This document shows positions 1 to 8,242 of a stretch of DNA of 64,000 bases, piece by piece (position 1 is the first letter of the stretch; every line of letters starts with the position of its first letter). Under the pieces are notes generated by a model. It did not search any database. It was not told where the DNA came from and saw only the letters and a list, made by a program, of their open reading frames with translations. Source of the DNA: an uncultured Alphaproteobacteria bacterium. GTDB lineage: Bacteria; Pseudomonadota; Alphaproteobacteria; RF32; CAG-239. The stretch spans positions 132,018-196,017 of the forward strand of contig CALYAX010000001.1 in the NCBI GenBank assembly GCA_944393665.1, given 5' to 3'. The translations under genes and the position numbers were made by a program.

Positions 1-451
1 GTATAATATTTCGGTTCCGCTGCTGACCGGGTGGCTGTATGGTATTGAAAATTTTGCCAGCCTGACTTTGATGTTTCAAAAAGAAGTGGCCGACCGGATT
101 ATGGCGCCGACCGGGGTCAAGGATTATGGGCGGTTGTCGGTTTTGGCGCAGCTGCAATGCAAAATCGACCGTTTGAGCGATTTTAACCCAGGCTGTTTTG
201 TTCCGGCACCGAAAATCTGGTCCAGCGTGCTGTTGTTCCGGCCGTTAGAAAAAACGCTGCCGGCCGAGATGATTGCCAAGGTTGAAAGACTGACCGCGCT
301 GGCATTTGGGCAGCGGCGCAAAATGGTTCGGCAAAGCCTGAAAACCCTCCCTAACCTGGAGGCTAACTGTGCAGCGGCGGGAATCGCGTTGACGGACCGC
401 CCTGAACAGATTACCCCGCAGCAGTTTCTTAAGCTGGCCGCGCAATTGTAA
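1..451 (+). CDS. rsmA: 16S rRNA dimethyladenosine transferase RsmA/KsgA (5' truncated)
   Basis: C-terminal part of the SAM-dependent enzyme that dimethylates two adjacent adenines near the 3' end of 16S rRNA. The reading frame is open from the first bases of the window and begins inside the NLPYNIS motif (YNISVPLL is visible), so the catalytic core and start lie upstream. About 149 residues remain. They include the block around MFQKEVADRI and the C-terminal helical domain (FGQRRKMVRQSLK), both typical of the family. It ends at a TAA before an AT-rich gap. The call rests on these motifs and is firm; only the 5' end is missing. Confidence 0.93.
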   Translation, partial: YNISVPLLTGWLYGIENFASLTLMFQKEVADRIMAPTGVKDYGRLSVLAQLQCKIDRLSDFNPGCFVPAPKIWSSVLLFRPLEKTLPAEMIAKVERLTALAFGQRRKMVRQSLKTLPNLEANCAAAGIALTDRPEQITPQQFLKLAAQL

Positions 452-505
452 TTTTCTGAAATTTTCCTTGTTTTTTTGTGGGGGTATGTTAAAAAAGTTC
501 ATATT

Positions 506-555
506 TTGATTAGTATAGAAATTTTTTTATTATATAAACCGCTGCCACCGGCAGC
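506..555 (+). promoter_or_regulatory. Promoter and 5' hairpin of the 199-aa orphan gene
   Basis: A sigma70-like promoter is visible: TTGATT at 506-511, 16-nt spacer, TATTAT at 528-533. The expected transcription start, near 540, coincides with a perfect 6-bp hairpin, GCTGCC-ACC-GGCAGC (541-555). The mRNA would therefore start with a stem-loop, followed by AAAACCCAGATTATT and the ATG at 573. No clear Shine-Dalgarno sequence precedes that ATG. Confidence 0.45.
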
Positions 556-572
556 ATAAAACCCAGATTATT

Positions 573-1172
573 ATGAAAAAGTCAGAATTTTTACAGAGAG
601 TTGCCACAGAGTTATCCGCCCGCGGAATGGGAAATGATCTTGAGGTTATTGAACAGCAGCCTATCGGGCATCCCCGTGATGTGACACGGCCGGTTTTGCT
701 GGAGGTGATCCATGAAGCGGAAGATTTGAGCGGAAAACGTTTGTTAAGCCCGCAGTTCATTACGCCGTTGAAATATTTCCGCACGGATTTGACGATTGGT
801 GAAATTGCCGAATATTTTGATCAGGGAAACCGGCGGGTTGAAGAGGTTTTTGAAAAGGCGGACAAGTTTCGGACCGACGGGGAAGAAATAAAGCTGTTTA
901 ACCTGCGCGGTCATCTGGCAAAGAATTACTGCAAATATGCGGGGAAGAAGCCGGAAAATTTCAAATACGAGCTGGTTAAAGACTGTCACCTGGCATTATG
1001 GCCGGATTTGGAGGATTGGATTTCGCCGCTGGTTTATTTGGAAGATGATGCCAATGCGTATCTTTGTCCGAATGCACCCAGGCAGGTTTTCGGGCCGGGC
1101 TTTTTTGAAAGCATTGGGGACGGGACAGATGTTTATAATATTTTGAATCTGTTTGTGGCTCTGTACATGTAA
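573..1172 (+). CDS. Hypothetical protein, 199 aa
   Basis: A soluble protein of 199 residues that I do not recognise. It has no signal peptide or membrane segment and is rich in acidic and aromatic residues. The middle (about 85-135) is helical and charged. The C-terminal part contains PNAPRQVFGPGFFESIGDG. It stands alone with its own promoter and is closed by a strong bidirectional terminator. The start follows an AAAACCCAG-ATTATT leader without a Shine-Dalgarno sequence. A closely similar leader (AAAACCCAGGATT) precedes the unrelated orphan gene at 48159. The length and codon pattern look like a real gene. No function is assigned. Confidence 0.7.
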   Translation: MKKSEFLQRVATELSARGMGNDLEVIEQQPIGHPRDVTRPVLLEVIHEAEDLSGKRLLSPQFITPLKYFRTDLTIGEIAEYFDQGNRRVEEVFEKADKFRTDGEEIKLFNLRGHLAKNYCKYAGKKPENFKYELVKDCHLALWPDLEDWISPLVYLEDDANAYLCPNAPRQVFGPGFFESIGDGTDVYNILNLFVALYM

Positions 1173-1180
1173 AAATCAGG

Positions 1181-1210
1181 AAAAAGGACTTTGATTACAA
1201 AGTCCTTTTT
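1181..1210. terminator. Bidirectional intrinsic terminator
   Basis: A 13-bp perfect stem, AAAAAGGACTTTG (1181-1193) with CAAAGTCCTTTTT (1198-1210), has an ATTA loop. It is A-rich on the left and T-rich on the right, so it works in both directions. It separates the convergent 199-aa gene and xerD, whose stop codon touches it. Confidence 0.9.
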
Positions 1211-2115
1211 CAGCTTTTAAAACGGGACAAGGGGTGGTTTTGTTTAACGGTTTCAATAAGCTGGTCCGAAATAATATGCGTATAAATTTCGGTGGTGGCA
1301 ATGTTTTCATGGCCGAGCATTTTTTGAACGGCGCGAAGGTCGGCTCCGCCGTTAAGAAGATGAGTCGCAAAAGAATGGCGCAAGACATGGGGGGAAATTT
1401 TAGACGGGAAAATTCCCGCTTGCACGGCAAGATTCTTAAGATCTTTGTAAAAAGCATCACGGGTAATATGTCCCGATTGGGAAGTCAGGGACGGAAAAAG
1501 CCAGACAGATTTGCGGCCGCCGCGGATAAAACTTTCACGGATATTCCAATAAGCATTTACGGCATCAAGGGCGGTGCCGGCGATGGGAATCAGGCGTTCT
1601 TTGCTGCCCTTGCCGCGGACGAGAATTAATTTTTTATCAAAATTGATACAATTTTCCGGCAGGCTGACCAGCTCCGAAACGCGCAGCCCGCAGGCATACA
1701 TAAGCTCCAGCATAACGGCAAGCCGCTGAAAGGCCAGAGAGGTTCCGGCAGCGGCGGTTTCCATCAGCCGGCGGATTTCTTCAACAGTCAAAAATTTGGG
1801 CAGCGGTTTTTCCTGCCGCGGCGCCTGAATATCTGCGGAGGGATTGGAGCTGATTTCTTTTTCGGAAAAAAGGAATTTAAAATAGTCTTTAATGGCTGAA
1901 ATTTTACGGGCAACCGATTTGGCGGCATAGCCTTTTTGGGTAAGCTCCCGGATGACTTCGGCAATATCGCGCTCAGTGATTTTGCCCAGGTCTTTCTGAG
2001 GGCAGAGGTCGGTAAACTGCTCCAGATCACGGCGGTAAGCCTCAACGGTGTTTCCCGACGCGCCGATCTGGGCTGTCATCATGTTTAAAAAACTGTCAAT
2101 CAGGGAGCGGGGCAT
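1210..2115 (-). CDS. xerD: Tyrosine recombinase XerD
   Basis: Site-specific tyrosine recombinase, about 301 aa, that with XerC resolves chromosome dimers at dif under FtsK control (ftsK lies at 45.1 kb). The N-terminal SAM-like core-binding domain covers residues 1-90. The catalytic domain shows YACGLRVSEL with the first Arg, HVLRHSFATHLL with the His-x-x-Arg box, LGHENIATTEIYTHI with the final His and the nucleophile Tyr. I chose ATG at 2115 because it gives the usual N-terminus (MPRSLIDSFL). A TTG at 2139, overlapping the stop of the small upstream gene, is an alternative. Its divergent position next to aroK is typical of alphaproteobacterial xerD. Confidence 0.9.
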   Translation of the reverse strand: MPRSLIDSFLNMMTAQIGASGNTVEAYRRDLEQFTDLCPQKDLGKITERDIAEVIRELTQKGYAAKSVARKISAIKDYFKFLFSEKEISSNPSADIQAPRQEKPLPKFLTVEEIRRLMETAAAGTSLAFQRLAVMLELMYACGLRVSELVSLPENCINFDKKLILVRGKGSKERLIPIAGTALDAVNAYWNIRESFIRGGRKSVWLFPSLTSQSGHITRDAFYKDLKNLAVQAGIFPSKISPHVLRHSFATHLLNGGADLRAVQKMLGHENIATTEIYTHIISDQLIETVKQNHPLSRFKS

Positions 2116-2135
2116 GGCGGTTTTCGGAATCAGGG

Positions 2136-2273
2136 TCAATTTAGCCGGACTTCAACGGCCTGTTCAACATGTTCGCCGGGCATGGGGACTTCGCGGACCA
2201 ATACAAAAATAAAAGCGGCGATAATCAGGGTTCCGATGACCCAGGGCAGCCAGTTGGCTTTTTTATTACGCAT
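2136..2273 (-). CDS. Small single-span membrane protein, 45 aa
   Basis: A 45-codon reading frame directly upstream of xerD on the same strand. It has an AAGGA Shine-Dalgarno 9 nt before the ATG. The protein starts with a short basic stretch (MRNKKANW), has one clear membrane segment at about residues 9-26 (LPWVIGTLIIAAFIFVLV), then a short polar tail ending in VEVRLN. Its TGA overlaps a possible TTG start of xerD, which suggests translational coupling. Expected topology is N-in with a periplasmic tail. The function is unknown. It is easily missed because of its length. Confidence 0.6.
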   Translation of the reverse strand: MRNKKANWLPWVIGTLIIAAFIFVLVREVPMPGEHVEQAVEVRLN

Positions 2274-2370
2274 TTTCAGGTTCCTTTTCAAAAAAAATAT
2301 TGCTATAAATCTCGTTTACTATATATTTAGCATAACAAGTTTGAAAGATAAGTTAAAATTACCAAAGCTG

Positions 2371-2916
2371 ATGATAAACCTGAATAACAAGATCATTTTA
2401 CTGGTGGGACTGATGGGCAGCGGCAAAACCAGCGTCGGGCGCCGTCTGGCCAAACGTCTGAATCTTCCTTTTGTCGACGGAGATCAGGAAGTTGAAAAAG
2501 CGGCGGGGCTGTCGCTGGTTGATGTTTTGAAGTGTTTCGGCGTGGAAGAATACCGCGCCGGCGAGGCCCGGGTGATGAAGCGCCTGCTGCAGGGGGACTC
2601 CTGTGTTCTGGCTTCCGGGGGCGGTTCTTTTGTTGCCGAACAAACCCGGAAATATGCCAAAGAAAATGCCATTACCATCTGGCTGAAGGCTGATATTGAC
2701 ATTTTATACCATCGCACCACCGGGCGCAAACACCGCCCGTTTTTAAAAGGCAGCGATGATGAGCTGAAAAACAAGCTGGAAAAATATATTCACGATGAAT
2801 ATCCTTATTATTCCGAAGCCGATATTATTGTCGAAACCAAAGAAGAGCAGGTCGACAATACGGTGCAGCGGGTGATTGAGGCGATTGAACAGTTTCAGCA
2901 GGAGAAAAAATCATGA
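2371..2916 (+). CDS. aroK: Shikimate kinase
   Basis: Phosphorylates shikimate with ATP in the chorismate pathway; cytoplasmic, about 181 aa. Walker A is GLMGSGKTSVG near residue 12, the shikimate-binding Asp region is FVDGD, and ASGGGSF and the RPFL lid motif are present. The start at ATG 2371 (MINLNNKI) gives the normal family length; the frame stays open further upstream without family similarity. Its TGA overlaps the ATG of the next gene (ATGA), so the pair is co-translated. In many alphaproteobacteria aroB follows aroK here. In this window aroB is absent and the CBS protein follows directly. Confidence 0.92.
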   Translation: MINLNNKIILLVGLMGSGKTSVGRRLAKRLNLPFVDGDQEVEKAAGLSLVDVLKCFGVEEYRAGEARVMKRLLQGDSCVLASGGGSFVAEQTRKYAKENAITIWLKADIDILYHRTTGRKHRPFLKGSDDELKNKLEKYIHDEYPYYSEADIIVETKEEQVDNTVQRVIEAIEQFQQEKKS

Positions 2917-3782
2917 CGGCGCTTATCGGCGGTATCATTGTTGCGGCGGCGGGGATGTTTATTCTCGGCTGGAAAATGGGGCCGCGCTGGTTTGAGCGGG
3001 CGGAAGACGAAAACACCTCGCTGTCGGAAGTACGCGATGTTATTCTGCAATGTCATGATAAAGCCGAAGCGCAGGAAAAAGCCATGCTGAGCAGTATCCT
3101 GGATTTGACCGATGTTGAAGTTTATGATGTGATGAACCATCGCAAAAATCTGTTTTCGCTGGATATTGATCTGCCTTTTGAAGAAATTCTTGAAAAAGTT
3201 AAGAACTGTCCGTTTTCGCGAATTCCGCTGTACCGTGAGCGGCCGGAAAATATCGTGGGGGTCATCCGGGTTAAGACGCTGTTTAAAGAAGCGGTCGAAA
3301 AGCAGGGACATTATAAAGAAATCAAGGTTGAAGACCTGATGACGCCGCCGTGGTTTATTCCCGATAATACAACGCTGATGAAACAGCTGCAGCTGTTTCG
3401 GGCGCGGCGGGAGCATTTTGCGATAGTGGTTGACGAATACGGCGATTTGCAGGGAATCGTGACTTTAGAAGATATTTTGGAAGAAATCGTCGGCGATATT
3501 AATGATGAGAGCGATGTTCAGGGACTTGAGACCATGGGTATCCGCAAAGACGGCGATAAGAGCTGGCTGGTTGACGGCCAGGTGGCAATCCGTGATCTTA
3601 ACCGCGAATACGGCTGGAATATTAATGATGAAAATGCGGTAACGGTTGCCGGTTATCTGCTGGATATGACCCAGTCAATTCCCGAACAGGGGCAAAAGTT
3701 TATTTTTGACAATTTCAGTTTTGAAATCATTAAACGCAATAAAAATCAAATCAGCCTGGTCAGAGTTACCCGTTTGAGTTAG
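2913..3782 (+). CDS. CBS-domain protein, CorC/HlyC family without DUF21 membrane domain
   Basis: A 289-residue protein with one N-terminal hydrophobic segment (ALIGGIIVAAAGMFILGW, about residues 3-20) instead of the multi-span DUF21 domain of full-length hemolysin-like transporters. A CBS pair follows (about 80-205, with FSRIPLYRERPENIVGVI and HFAIVVDEYGDLQGIVTLED). The C-terminal CorC_HlyC domain is at 215-289 and ends near NKNQISLVRV. The family is linked to Mg2+/Co2+ efflux or magnesium homeostasis; substrate transport by this short form is uncertain. The start overlaps the aroK stop by 4 nt. Confidence 0.82.
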   Translation: MTALIGGIIVAAAGMFILGWKMGPRWFERAEDENTSLSEVRDVILQCHDKAEAQEKAMLSSILDLTDVEVYDVMNHRKNLFSLDIDLPFEEILEKVKNCPFSRIPLYRERPENIVGVIRVKTLFKEAVEKQGHYKEIKVEDLMTPPWFIPDNTTLMKQLQLFRARREHFAIVVDEYGDLQGIVTLEDILEEIVGDINDESDVQGLETMGIRKDGDKSWLVDGQVAIRDLNREYGWNINDENAVTVAGYLLDMTQSIPEQGQKFIFDNFSFEIIKRNKNQISLVRVTRLS

Positions 3783-3971
3783 AGAAGTGCATGAAAAAAG
3801 GGTTGGAAGGATCAAGCCTGCCAACCCAGTTTTCTGCAACACCATCCGCCGAAATGAAAATCTCTTTGGTTGGCATTAAGCATACACCGGGCCAAAGAAA
3901 TAAATTCAGCGGCAATTGGTGTATGCAGATGATATAAGCTTCATCCGGCCGGTTTGTATAGGTAATTAGGC
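3783..3971. other. Convergent gap with two inverted repeats
   Basis: 189 nt between convergent genes. It contains GCATACACC pairing with GGTGTATGC (9 bp, about 3886-3930) and the GGGTTGG/CCAACCC hairpin listed separately. A minus-strand frame without a good start runs through it to a TAA at 3766-3768. It could be a decayed gene end, but no family is recognisable. Confidence 0.35.
3794..3827 (-). terminator. Intrinsic terminator of the tsaD-nth operon
   Basis: On the minus strand, GGGTTGG pairs with CCAACCC (3821-3827 with 3800-3806) and is followed by six T residues (3799-3794). It lies about 145 nt beyond the nth stop codon. Confidence 0.6.
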
Positions 3972-4607
3972 TTAAATCTTTTTATCAGCCGAGCGGCAAA
4001 AATGCGCGACCGGACAGTTGGCGCAGTTCGGGCGCTGGGCTTTGCAGATATAGCGGCCGAACAAAACCAGCCAGTGGTTGACATACATTTTGTAGTCATC
4101 AGGCAGAATCCGGTTAAGATCGGCTTCTACTGCCAGCGGGGTTTTGCCGTCGCTGAGTTCCAGGCGTTCGGCCAGGCGCAGAACATGAGTATCCACCGCG
4201 ACTGTTGGTTCATGCCACCAGACATTGAGGATAACGTTGGCGGTTTTGCGGCCGACGCCGGGCAGGTTTTCCAGCGCTTGGCGGTCATGTGGCACTTCTC
4301 CACCGTATTTTTCAACCAGTTGTTGGCTGAGGGCCAAAATATTTTTGGCTTTATTGTTGTAGAGGCCGATGGTTTTAATATAGTCTTTAATTTGTTCCAG
4401 GCCGAGCGCAGCCATTTTGGCCGGGGTATCGGCGACTTCAAACAGGGCTTTGGTCGCTTTGTTGACGCCTTTGTCAGTGCTTTGCGCCGAAAGGACAATG
4501 GCGACCAGCAGAGTGAAAGCGTTTTTATATTCCAGTTCGGTTCCGGGATTGGGATCCGCGGTTTTAAAAACATCCAGGATTGCTAAAATTTCTTCAGTTT
4601 TACGCAT
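3972..4607 (-). CDS. nth: Endonuclease III
   Basis: Base-excision-repair DNA glycosylase/AP lyase for oxidised pyrimidines, 211 aa. The helix-hairpin-helix is LPGVGRKTANVIL with the catalytic Lys. The catalytic Asp lies in VDTHVLRLAERL. The C-terminal 4Fe-4S ligand pattern is C-x6-C-x2-C-x5-C (CKAQRPNCANCPVAHFC). The ATG begins 3 nt after the tsaD stop, so the two genes form one minus-strand operon. Confidence 0.95.
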   Translation of the reverse strand: MRKTEEILAILDVFKTADPNPGTELEYKNAFTLLVAIVLSAQSTDKGVNKATKALFEVADTPAKMAALGLEQIKDYIKTIGLYNNKAKNILALSQQLVEKYGGEVPHDRQALENLPGVGRKTANVILNVWWHEPTVAVDTHVLRLAERLELSDGKTPLAVEADLNRILPDDYKMYVNHWLVLFGRYICKAQRPNCANCPVAHFCRSADKKI

Positions 4608-4610
4608 GGG

Positions 4611-5687
4611 CTATGCCTTTACTCCTCCGGCGCCGGCAGCTTTGGGAGCGTCAGCATCTAACGGCCAGCGCGGGCGCGGTTTGAAATCGAGATTATCATA
4701 CATTCCTTTGAGGGCGCGTTCCATTCCGGCCCAGGCAATCATCACGCCGTTGTCGGTGCAAAAGCGAATCGGCGGGGCGGCAAATTTTAAGCCCTCGGTT
4801 TCTGCCAGCTGCTGCAGCTTCCGGCGCAGATAAGTGTTGGCGGCAACCCCTCCGGATACCACCAAATCTTTACCCTGCGGGTAACGGGTGCGGAAGACGG
4901 CAATCGCTGATTTGAGTTTGTGAATCAGGCTTTCGGTGGCGGCAAGCTGGAAACCGGCGCAGATATCGGCCACATCGCGTTTGCGTAAGATGGCATGTTC
5001 GATATTATTGTCGGGAGAATAGGATTCAATGATTTTACGAACGGCGGTTTTAAGCCCGGAAAAAGACAGGTTGCAGTCGCCGGAATTCCACAAAGGCCGG
5101 GGCAGCACAAAACGGTCTTCATCGCCGAGCTCGGCCATTTTTTCAATCATCGGGCCGCCGGGATAACCGAGGCCGAGCATTTTGGCAACCTTATCAAAAG
5201 CCTCTCCGGCCGCGTCGTCAATGGTGGTGCCGAGGCGTTCAAATTCGCCGACGCCTTTGACGATTAAAATCTGGCAATGGCCACCGGATACCAGCAGCAG
5301 CAGATAAGGATAGGCAACATCATCGGACAGGCGGGCGCAAAGGGCGTGACCTTCCAGATGGTTGACGGCAATAAAAGGCTTGTCCAGGGCCAGGGCAAGA
5401 GCTTTGGCTGCCATGACGCCGATAACAACGCCGCCGATCAGTCCGGGGCCGGCTGCTGCGGCAACGGCATCGATTTCGCAAGGCCGGATACCGGCGCGTT
5501 TGAAAGTTTCTTCCAAAATATCGTCGATATGTTCCAGATGGCAGCGGGCGGCAATTTCCGGAACAACCCCGCCATAAGTTTTGTGTTCAAGCTGGGTGAG
5601 AACACATTCGCCGAGGATTTCGCGCTTGTCGTTGACAATGGCGGCGGCGGTTTCATCGCATGAACTTTCTATTCCTAAAACCAGCAT
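4611..5687 (-). CDS. tsaD: tRNA N6-threonylcarbamoyladenosine synthase subunit TsaD
   Basis: Catalytic subunit of the t6A modification machinery, which acts at A37 of ANN-decoding tRNAs with TsaB and TsaE. 358 aa, usual length. The N-terminus is MLVLGIESSCDETAAAIV. The metal-binding His motif is HLEGHA. The ASKHA-type phosphate loop is LLLVSGGH, with VSGGVAANTYLRRKL further on. First gene of the tsaD-nth operon. It is divergent from the COG4223-like gene, a common alphaproteobacterial arrangement. Confidence 0.96.
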   Translation of the reverse strand: MLVLGIESSCDETAAAIVNDKREILGECVLTQLEHKTYGGVVPEIAARCHLEHIDDILEETFKRAGIRPCEIDAVAAAAGPGLIGGVVIGVMAAKALALALDKPFIAVNHLEGHALCARLSDDVAYPYLLLLVSGGHCQILIVKGVGEFERLGTTIDDAAGEAFDKVAKMLGLGYPGGPMIEKMAELGDEDRFVLPRPLWNSGDCNLSFSGLKTAVRKIIESYSPDNNIEHAILRKRDVADICAGFQLAATESLIHKLKSAIAVFRTRYPQGKDLVVSGGVAANTYLRRKLQQLAETEGLKFAAPPIRFCTDNGVMIAWAGMERALKGMYDNLDFKPRPRWPLDADAPKAAGAGGVKA

Positions 5688-5785
5688 GGTTTTTGTTCTT
5701 CCTTTTTGAAGATTAGTGCATATATATATTGCAGTTTTTTTTATATCTTATACACTATAAAAAATTTAATGCCAAGGATTTACGC

Positions 5786-6811
5786 ATGAAGGATTATAAA
5801 AAAATGGAAGAAAAATCAGAGCAGGAAAAAACGGTAACTCTCCCCAAGCGCCATTGGAAAGCGGCTTTTATCAAGCTGCTGGTTTTGGCAGCGCTGGCGG
5901 CGGCCGGATACGGCTTATGGAAAAATCCGCAGATTATCGACCAGATTAAAAATGCAATTGAAAGCCGGCAGGAAGACACCGCGGCGGAAAGGGCGGCAGC
6001 GCCGGATATGGGGACGCAGCTGGGGCAATTGCAGAGCCAGGTAGCCACTTTGCAAAGCGAAGTGCTGCGCCTGTCAAACCAGCCGCAGGCTGCGGTTGAG
6101 CCGGATTTAACCGCAGTGAATGAAAAAATCGCCGCGATTGAAAAGACCAATTTAAATGTAATTGATTCCAAAGCCGATGTGGCAACGGTACTGGGGCTGG
6201 TGACCCGTATAGATAAGGCGGAAGCGCAGCTCGACAAACTGGCTAAAGTGACCGACGAAGGCGCGCTGACCCTGACGGCGGCGATGCTGGTGAAAGACAG
6301 TGCCGACCGCGGGGGCAGTTTTGAATATGAAATGGAAGTTTTAAATCAGATTGCGGCTCATAATCCCCAGCTGAAACAGCCGCTGGAACAGATGGCCCGT
6401 TATGCCCGCAGCGGAATTGTTCCGGGTAGTCTGCTGGACGATGAGTTTGCCAGGATTTATACCCGGCTGGTGAAAGAACAAAAAGAAGCTTTTGACAAGA
6501 CCTGGACGGACCGGATCAACAGTAAATTGAGCGAGATTGTGCAAATTAAACGGGTGAATCAGGAGGCACCGGCTTTTGAGGCTAATCAGGGGCTGGAAAA
6601 AGTCCGCCAGGATGTTTTGCACGGTAATCTGGAAGCTGCCGTCAATGAGCTGGCGCTGCCGGAAAATGCCGATTTACTCAAGGATAAGGCTTTAGCGGCA
6701 TGGCTGGAAAAGGCCCGCGGCAATGTGGAATTTAATCAGGCGGTGAGCCGGATTTCAGCAAGCTCGCTGGCGCTGATGAAAGTTAATTTTCTTAAAAAAT
6801 CTACGAACTAA
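5786..6811 (+). CDS. COG4223/mitofilin-like inner-membrane protein
   Basis: About 341 aa. Basic N-terminus, one membrane segment (FIKLLVLAALAAAGYGLW, about residues 27-44), then an Ala/Gln/Glu-rich periplasmic coiled-coil region (about 75-150) and a helical C-terminal domain ending in SSLALMKVNFLKKSTN. This matches alphaproteobacterial COG4223 proteins (mitofilin/HemX-like), normally encoded between heme genes and tsaD. The start at ATG 5786 is preceded by AAGGA at 7 nt. A TTG further upstream (5729) extends into poorly conserved sequence. hemC, hemD and hemY are not adjacent here. The exact role is unknown; an envelope scaffold is plausible. Confidence 0.7.
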   Translation: MKDYKKMEEKSEQEKTVTLPKRHWKAAFIKLLVLAALAAAGYGLWKNPQIIDQIKNAIESRQEDTAAERAAAPDMGTQLGQLQSQVATLQSEVLRLSNQPQAAVEPDLTAVNEKIAAIEKTNLNVIDSKADVATVLGLVTRIDKAEAQLDKLAKVTDEGALTLTAAMLVKDSADRGGSFEYEMEVLNQIAAHNPQLKQPLEQMARYARSGIVPGSLLDDEFARIYTRLVKEQKEAFDKTWTDRINSKLSEIVQIKRVNQEAPAFEANQGLEKVRQDVLHGNLEAAVNELALPENADLLKDKALAAWLEKARGNVEFNQAVSRISASSLALMKVNFLKKSTN

Positions 6812-6826
6812 ACCAGAGGCAGACTC

Positions 6827-8242
6827 ATGAAACAGGCAGTTCAAAAGTGGGCGGAATATTATTCCGGCGTTGAAAATACCCTTAGAAATATGCGGCAGGT
6901 TAAAGCCGTGGCGACAGCGTTTAATACCAATGTTGATGCAGTGCTGAAAATCAACGGGCGGCGGCTAGCAGAATTGGCCCGGGAAACCGGTTTGGACTGG
7001 CAGGCGCTGACAGAGGTGAAAGAAAACAAGCTCCATATGCCGCAAGATGTAATCAGGGGGGCGTTTAAATGTTTCAGCAAAGGGATTGCCGAAGAATGGC
7101 TGACCGAAGATATCGGCGTTTTTAATTTTATGTCTGAGCAATTGGGGTTTGACCGCCTGCAAATGGGCGGGCAAGGCGGTATAGTGGCCAATGCGCTGGC
7201 GGTCTGCGGCGTCCAGCAGGTTTTCTGCCATTGCAATTCGCTGTCGGAACTCCAGGCCCGGCAGTTTCTGCCGCTTGACAATCTGTTGTCTTTTGATGAA
7301 AACGGTGCGGTCAAAGCCGCGCATCAGATTAACCGGACGGCTGATACGCCTTTAATTCACTGGATTATCGAGTTTGATAAAGGTGATGTGTTTGAATTGG
7401 ACGGACACAAAGTCAGCTGCCCGAAAGCCAATCGCTTTATTGCCACCTATGATCCCCTGAATCTGCGTTTGGTGATGGATGAAAATTTTGTAGATTATGT
7501 GGCGCGGCAAAAACTTGACGCGGTGATTTTGTCCGGCTATCACGCCCTGACAGCGGCCAACGGCGGGGTCGAACTGATTGAAGGTTCGGTTCCGGTGGTG
7601 CAGCGCTGGCAGGACCGCGGCGCGCTGCTGCATTTGGAAGTGGCCTCCACCCAGGACAAGATTGTCCGCAAGGCCATCGTTGAAAAAGTGGCGTCACGCG
7701 CGGACTCCATCGGCCTGAATGAACGGGAAACCATTGATGTGCTGGAAGTTATCAATGAGGAAAATCTGGCGAAAATCTGCGAGGAAGACTGTACGGCAGT
7801 GAATCTGTTTGACGCTTTGCTGCGGATTAAGAAAAAAGTCGGCAGCCGGCGAATCCAAATGCATATGTTCGGGCTGTATGTCACGTTGCAAGACAAGGAT
7901 TTTCCGGTCAGCCCGGAAGCCAACCGCCGGGGAATGTGCCTGGCGGCAACAGTTGCTGCCAGCAAAGCGGGCAGCGGCCATATCAACGAGGTTAAAAACC
8001 TGCTGTGGTCAAAAGGAATGGATCCCTGCGCGCCGGGACTGGAAGAACTGAAAAAACTCGGCGATTATATCGGCGATGAAAATCTGGTTTTGACAGGGAT
8101 CAGTCATTATGAAGATTATGACGTGATTGCCGTGCCGACAATTTTGGTTGAAAAACCGTTGACCCTGGTCGGCATGGGAGATACTATTTCCTCTGTTTCG
8201 CTCGTCAGCGCGCTCGGCGGTCAACTCATACAGAAAAGTTAA
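6827..8242 (+). CDS. ADP-dependent phosphofructokinase/glucokinase family protein
   Basis: A 471-residue ribokinase-like sugar kinase of the ADP_PFK_GK family, which uses ADP as phosphoryl donor. Visible signatures are the sugar-binding GGQGGIVAN (113-121), the Mg-binding NxxE motif as NERE (297-300), and the catalytic GxGD as GMGD (449-452), with Asp452 as the expected base. The length is that of archaeal/animal members, not of PfkB or PfkA. Whether glucose or fructose-6-phosphate is the substrate cannot be told by eye. It starts 15 nt after the previous gene with a GAGGCAGAC ribosome site, so it is probably cotranscribed with it. Such enzymes are best known from archaea and animals. Confidence 0.82.
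   Translation: MKQAVQKWAEYYSGVENTLRNMRQVKAVATAFNTNVDAVLKINGRRLAELARETGLDWQALTEVKENKLHMPQDVIRGAFKCFSKGIAEEWLTEDIGVFNFMSEQLGFDRLQMGGQGGIVANALAVCGVQQVFCHCNSLSELQARQFLPLDNLLSFDENGAVKAAHQINRTADTPLIHWIIEFDKGDVFELDGHKVSCPKANRFIATYDPLNLRLVMDENFVDYVARQKLDAVILSGYHALTAANGGVELIEGSVPVVQRWQDRGALLHLEVASTQDKIVRKAIVEKVASRADSIGLNERETIDVLEVINEENLAKICEEDCTAVNLFDALLRIKKKVGSRRIQMHMFGLYVTLQDKDFPVSPEANRRGMCLAATVAASKAGSGHINEVKNLLWSKGMDPCAPGLEELKKLGDYIGDENLVLTGISHYEDYDVIAVPTILVEKPLTLVGMGDTISSVSLVSALGGQLIQKS

Noticed and set aside
3766..3962. Minus-strand open frame after nth reading a plausible peptide (WVGRLDPSNPFFMHF) up to a TAA inside the CBS gene
   Set aside because: No supported start codon or ribosome site, it overlaps a good terminator hairpin, and no family similarity is recognisable; kept only as a note in the gap entry.
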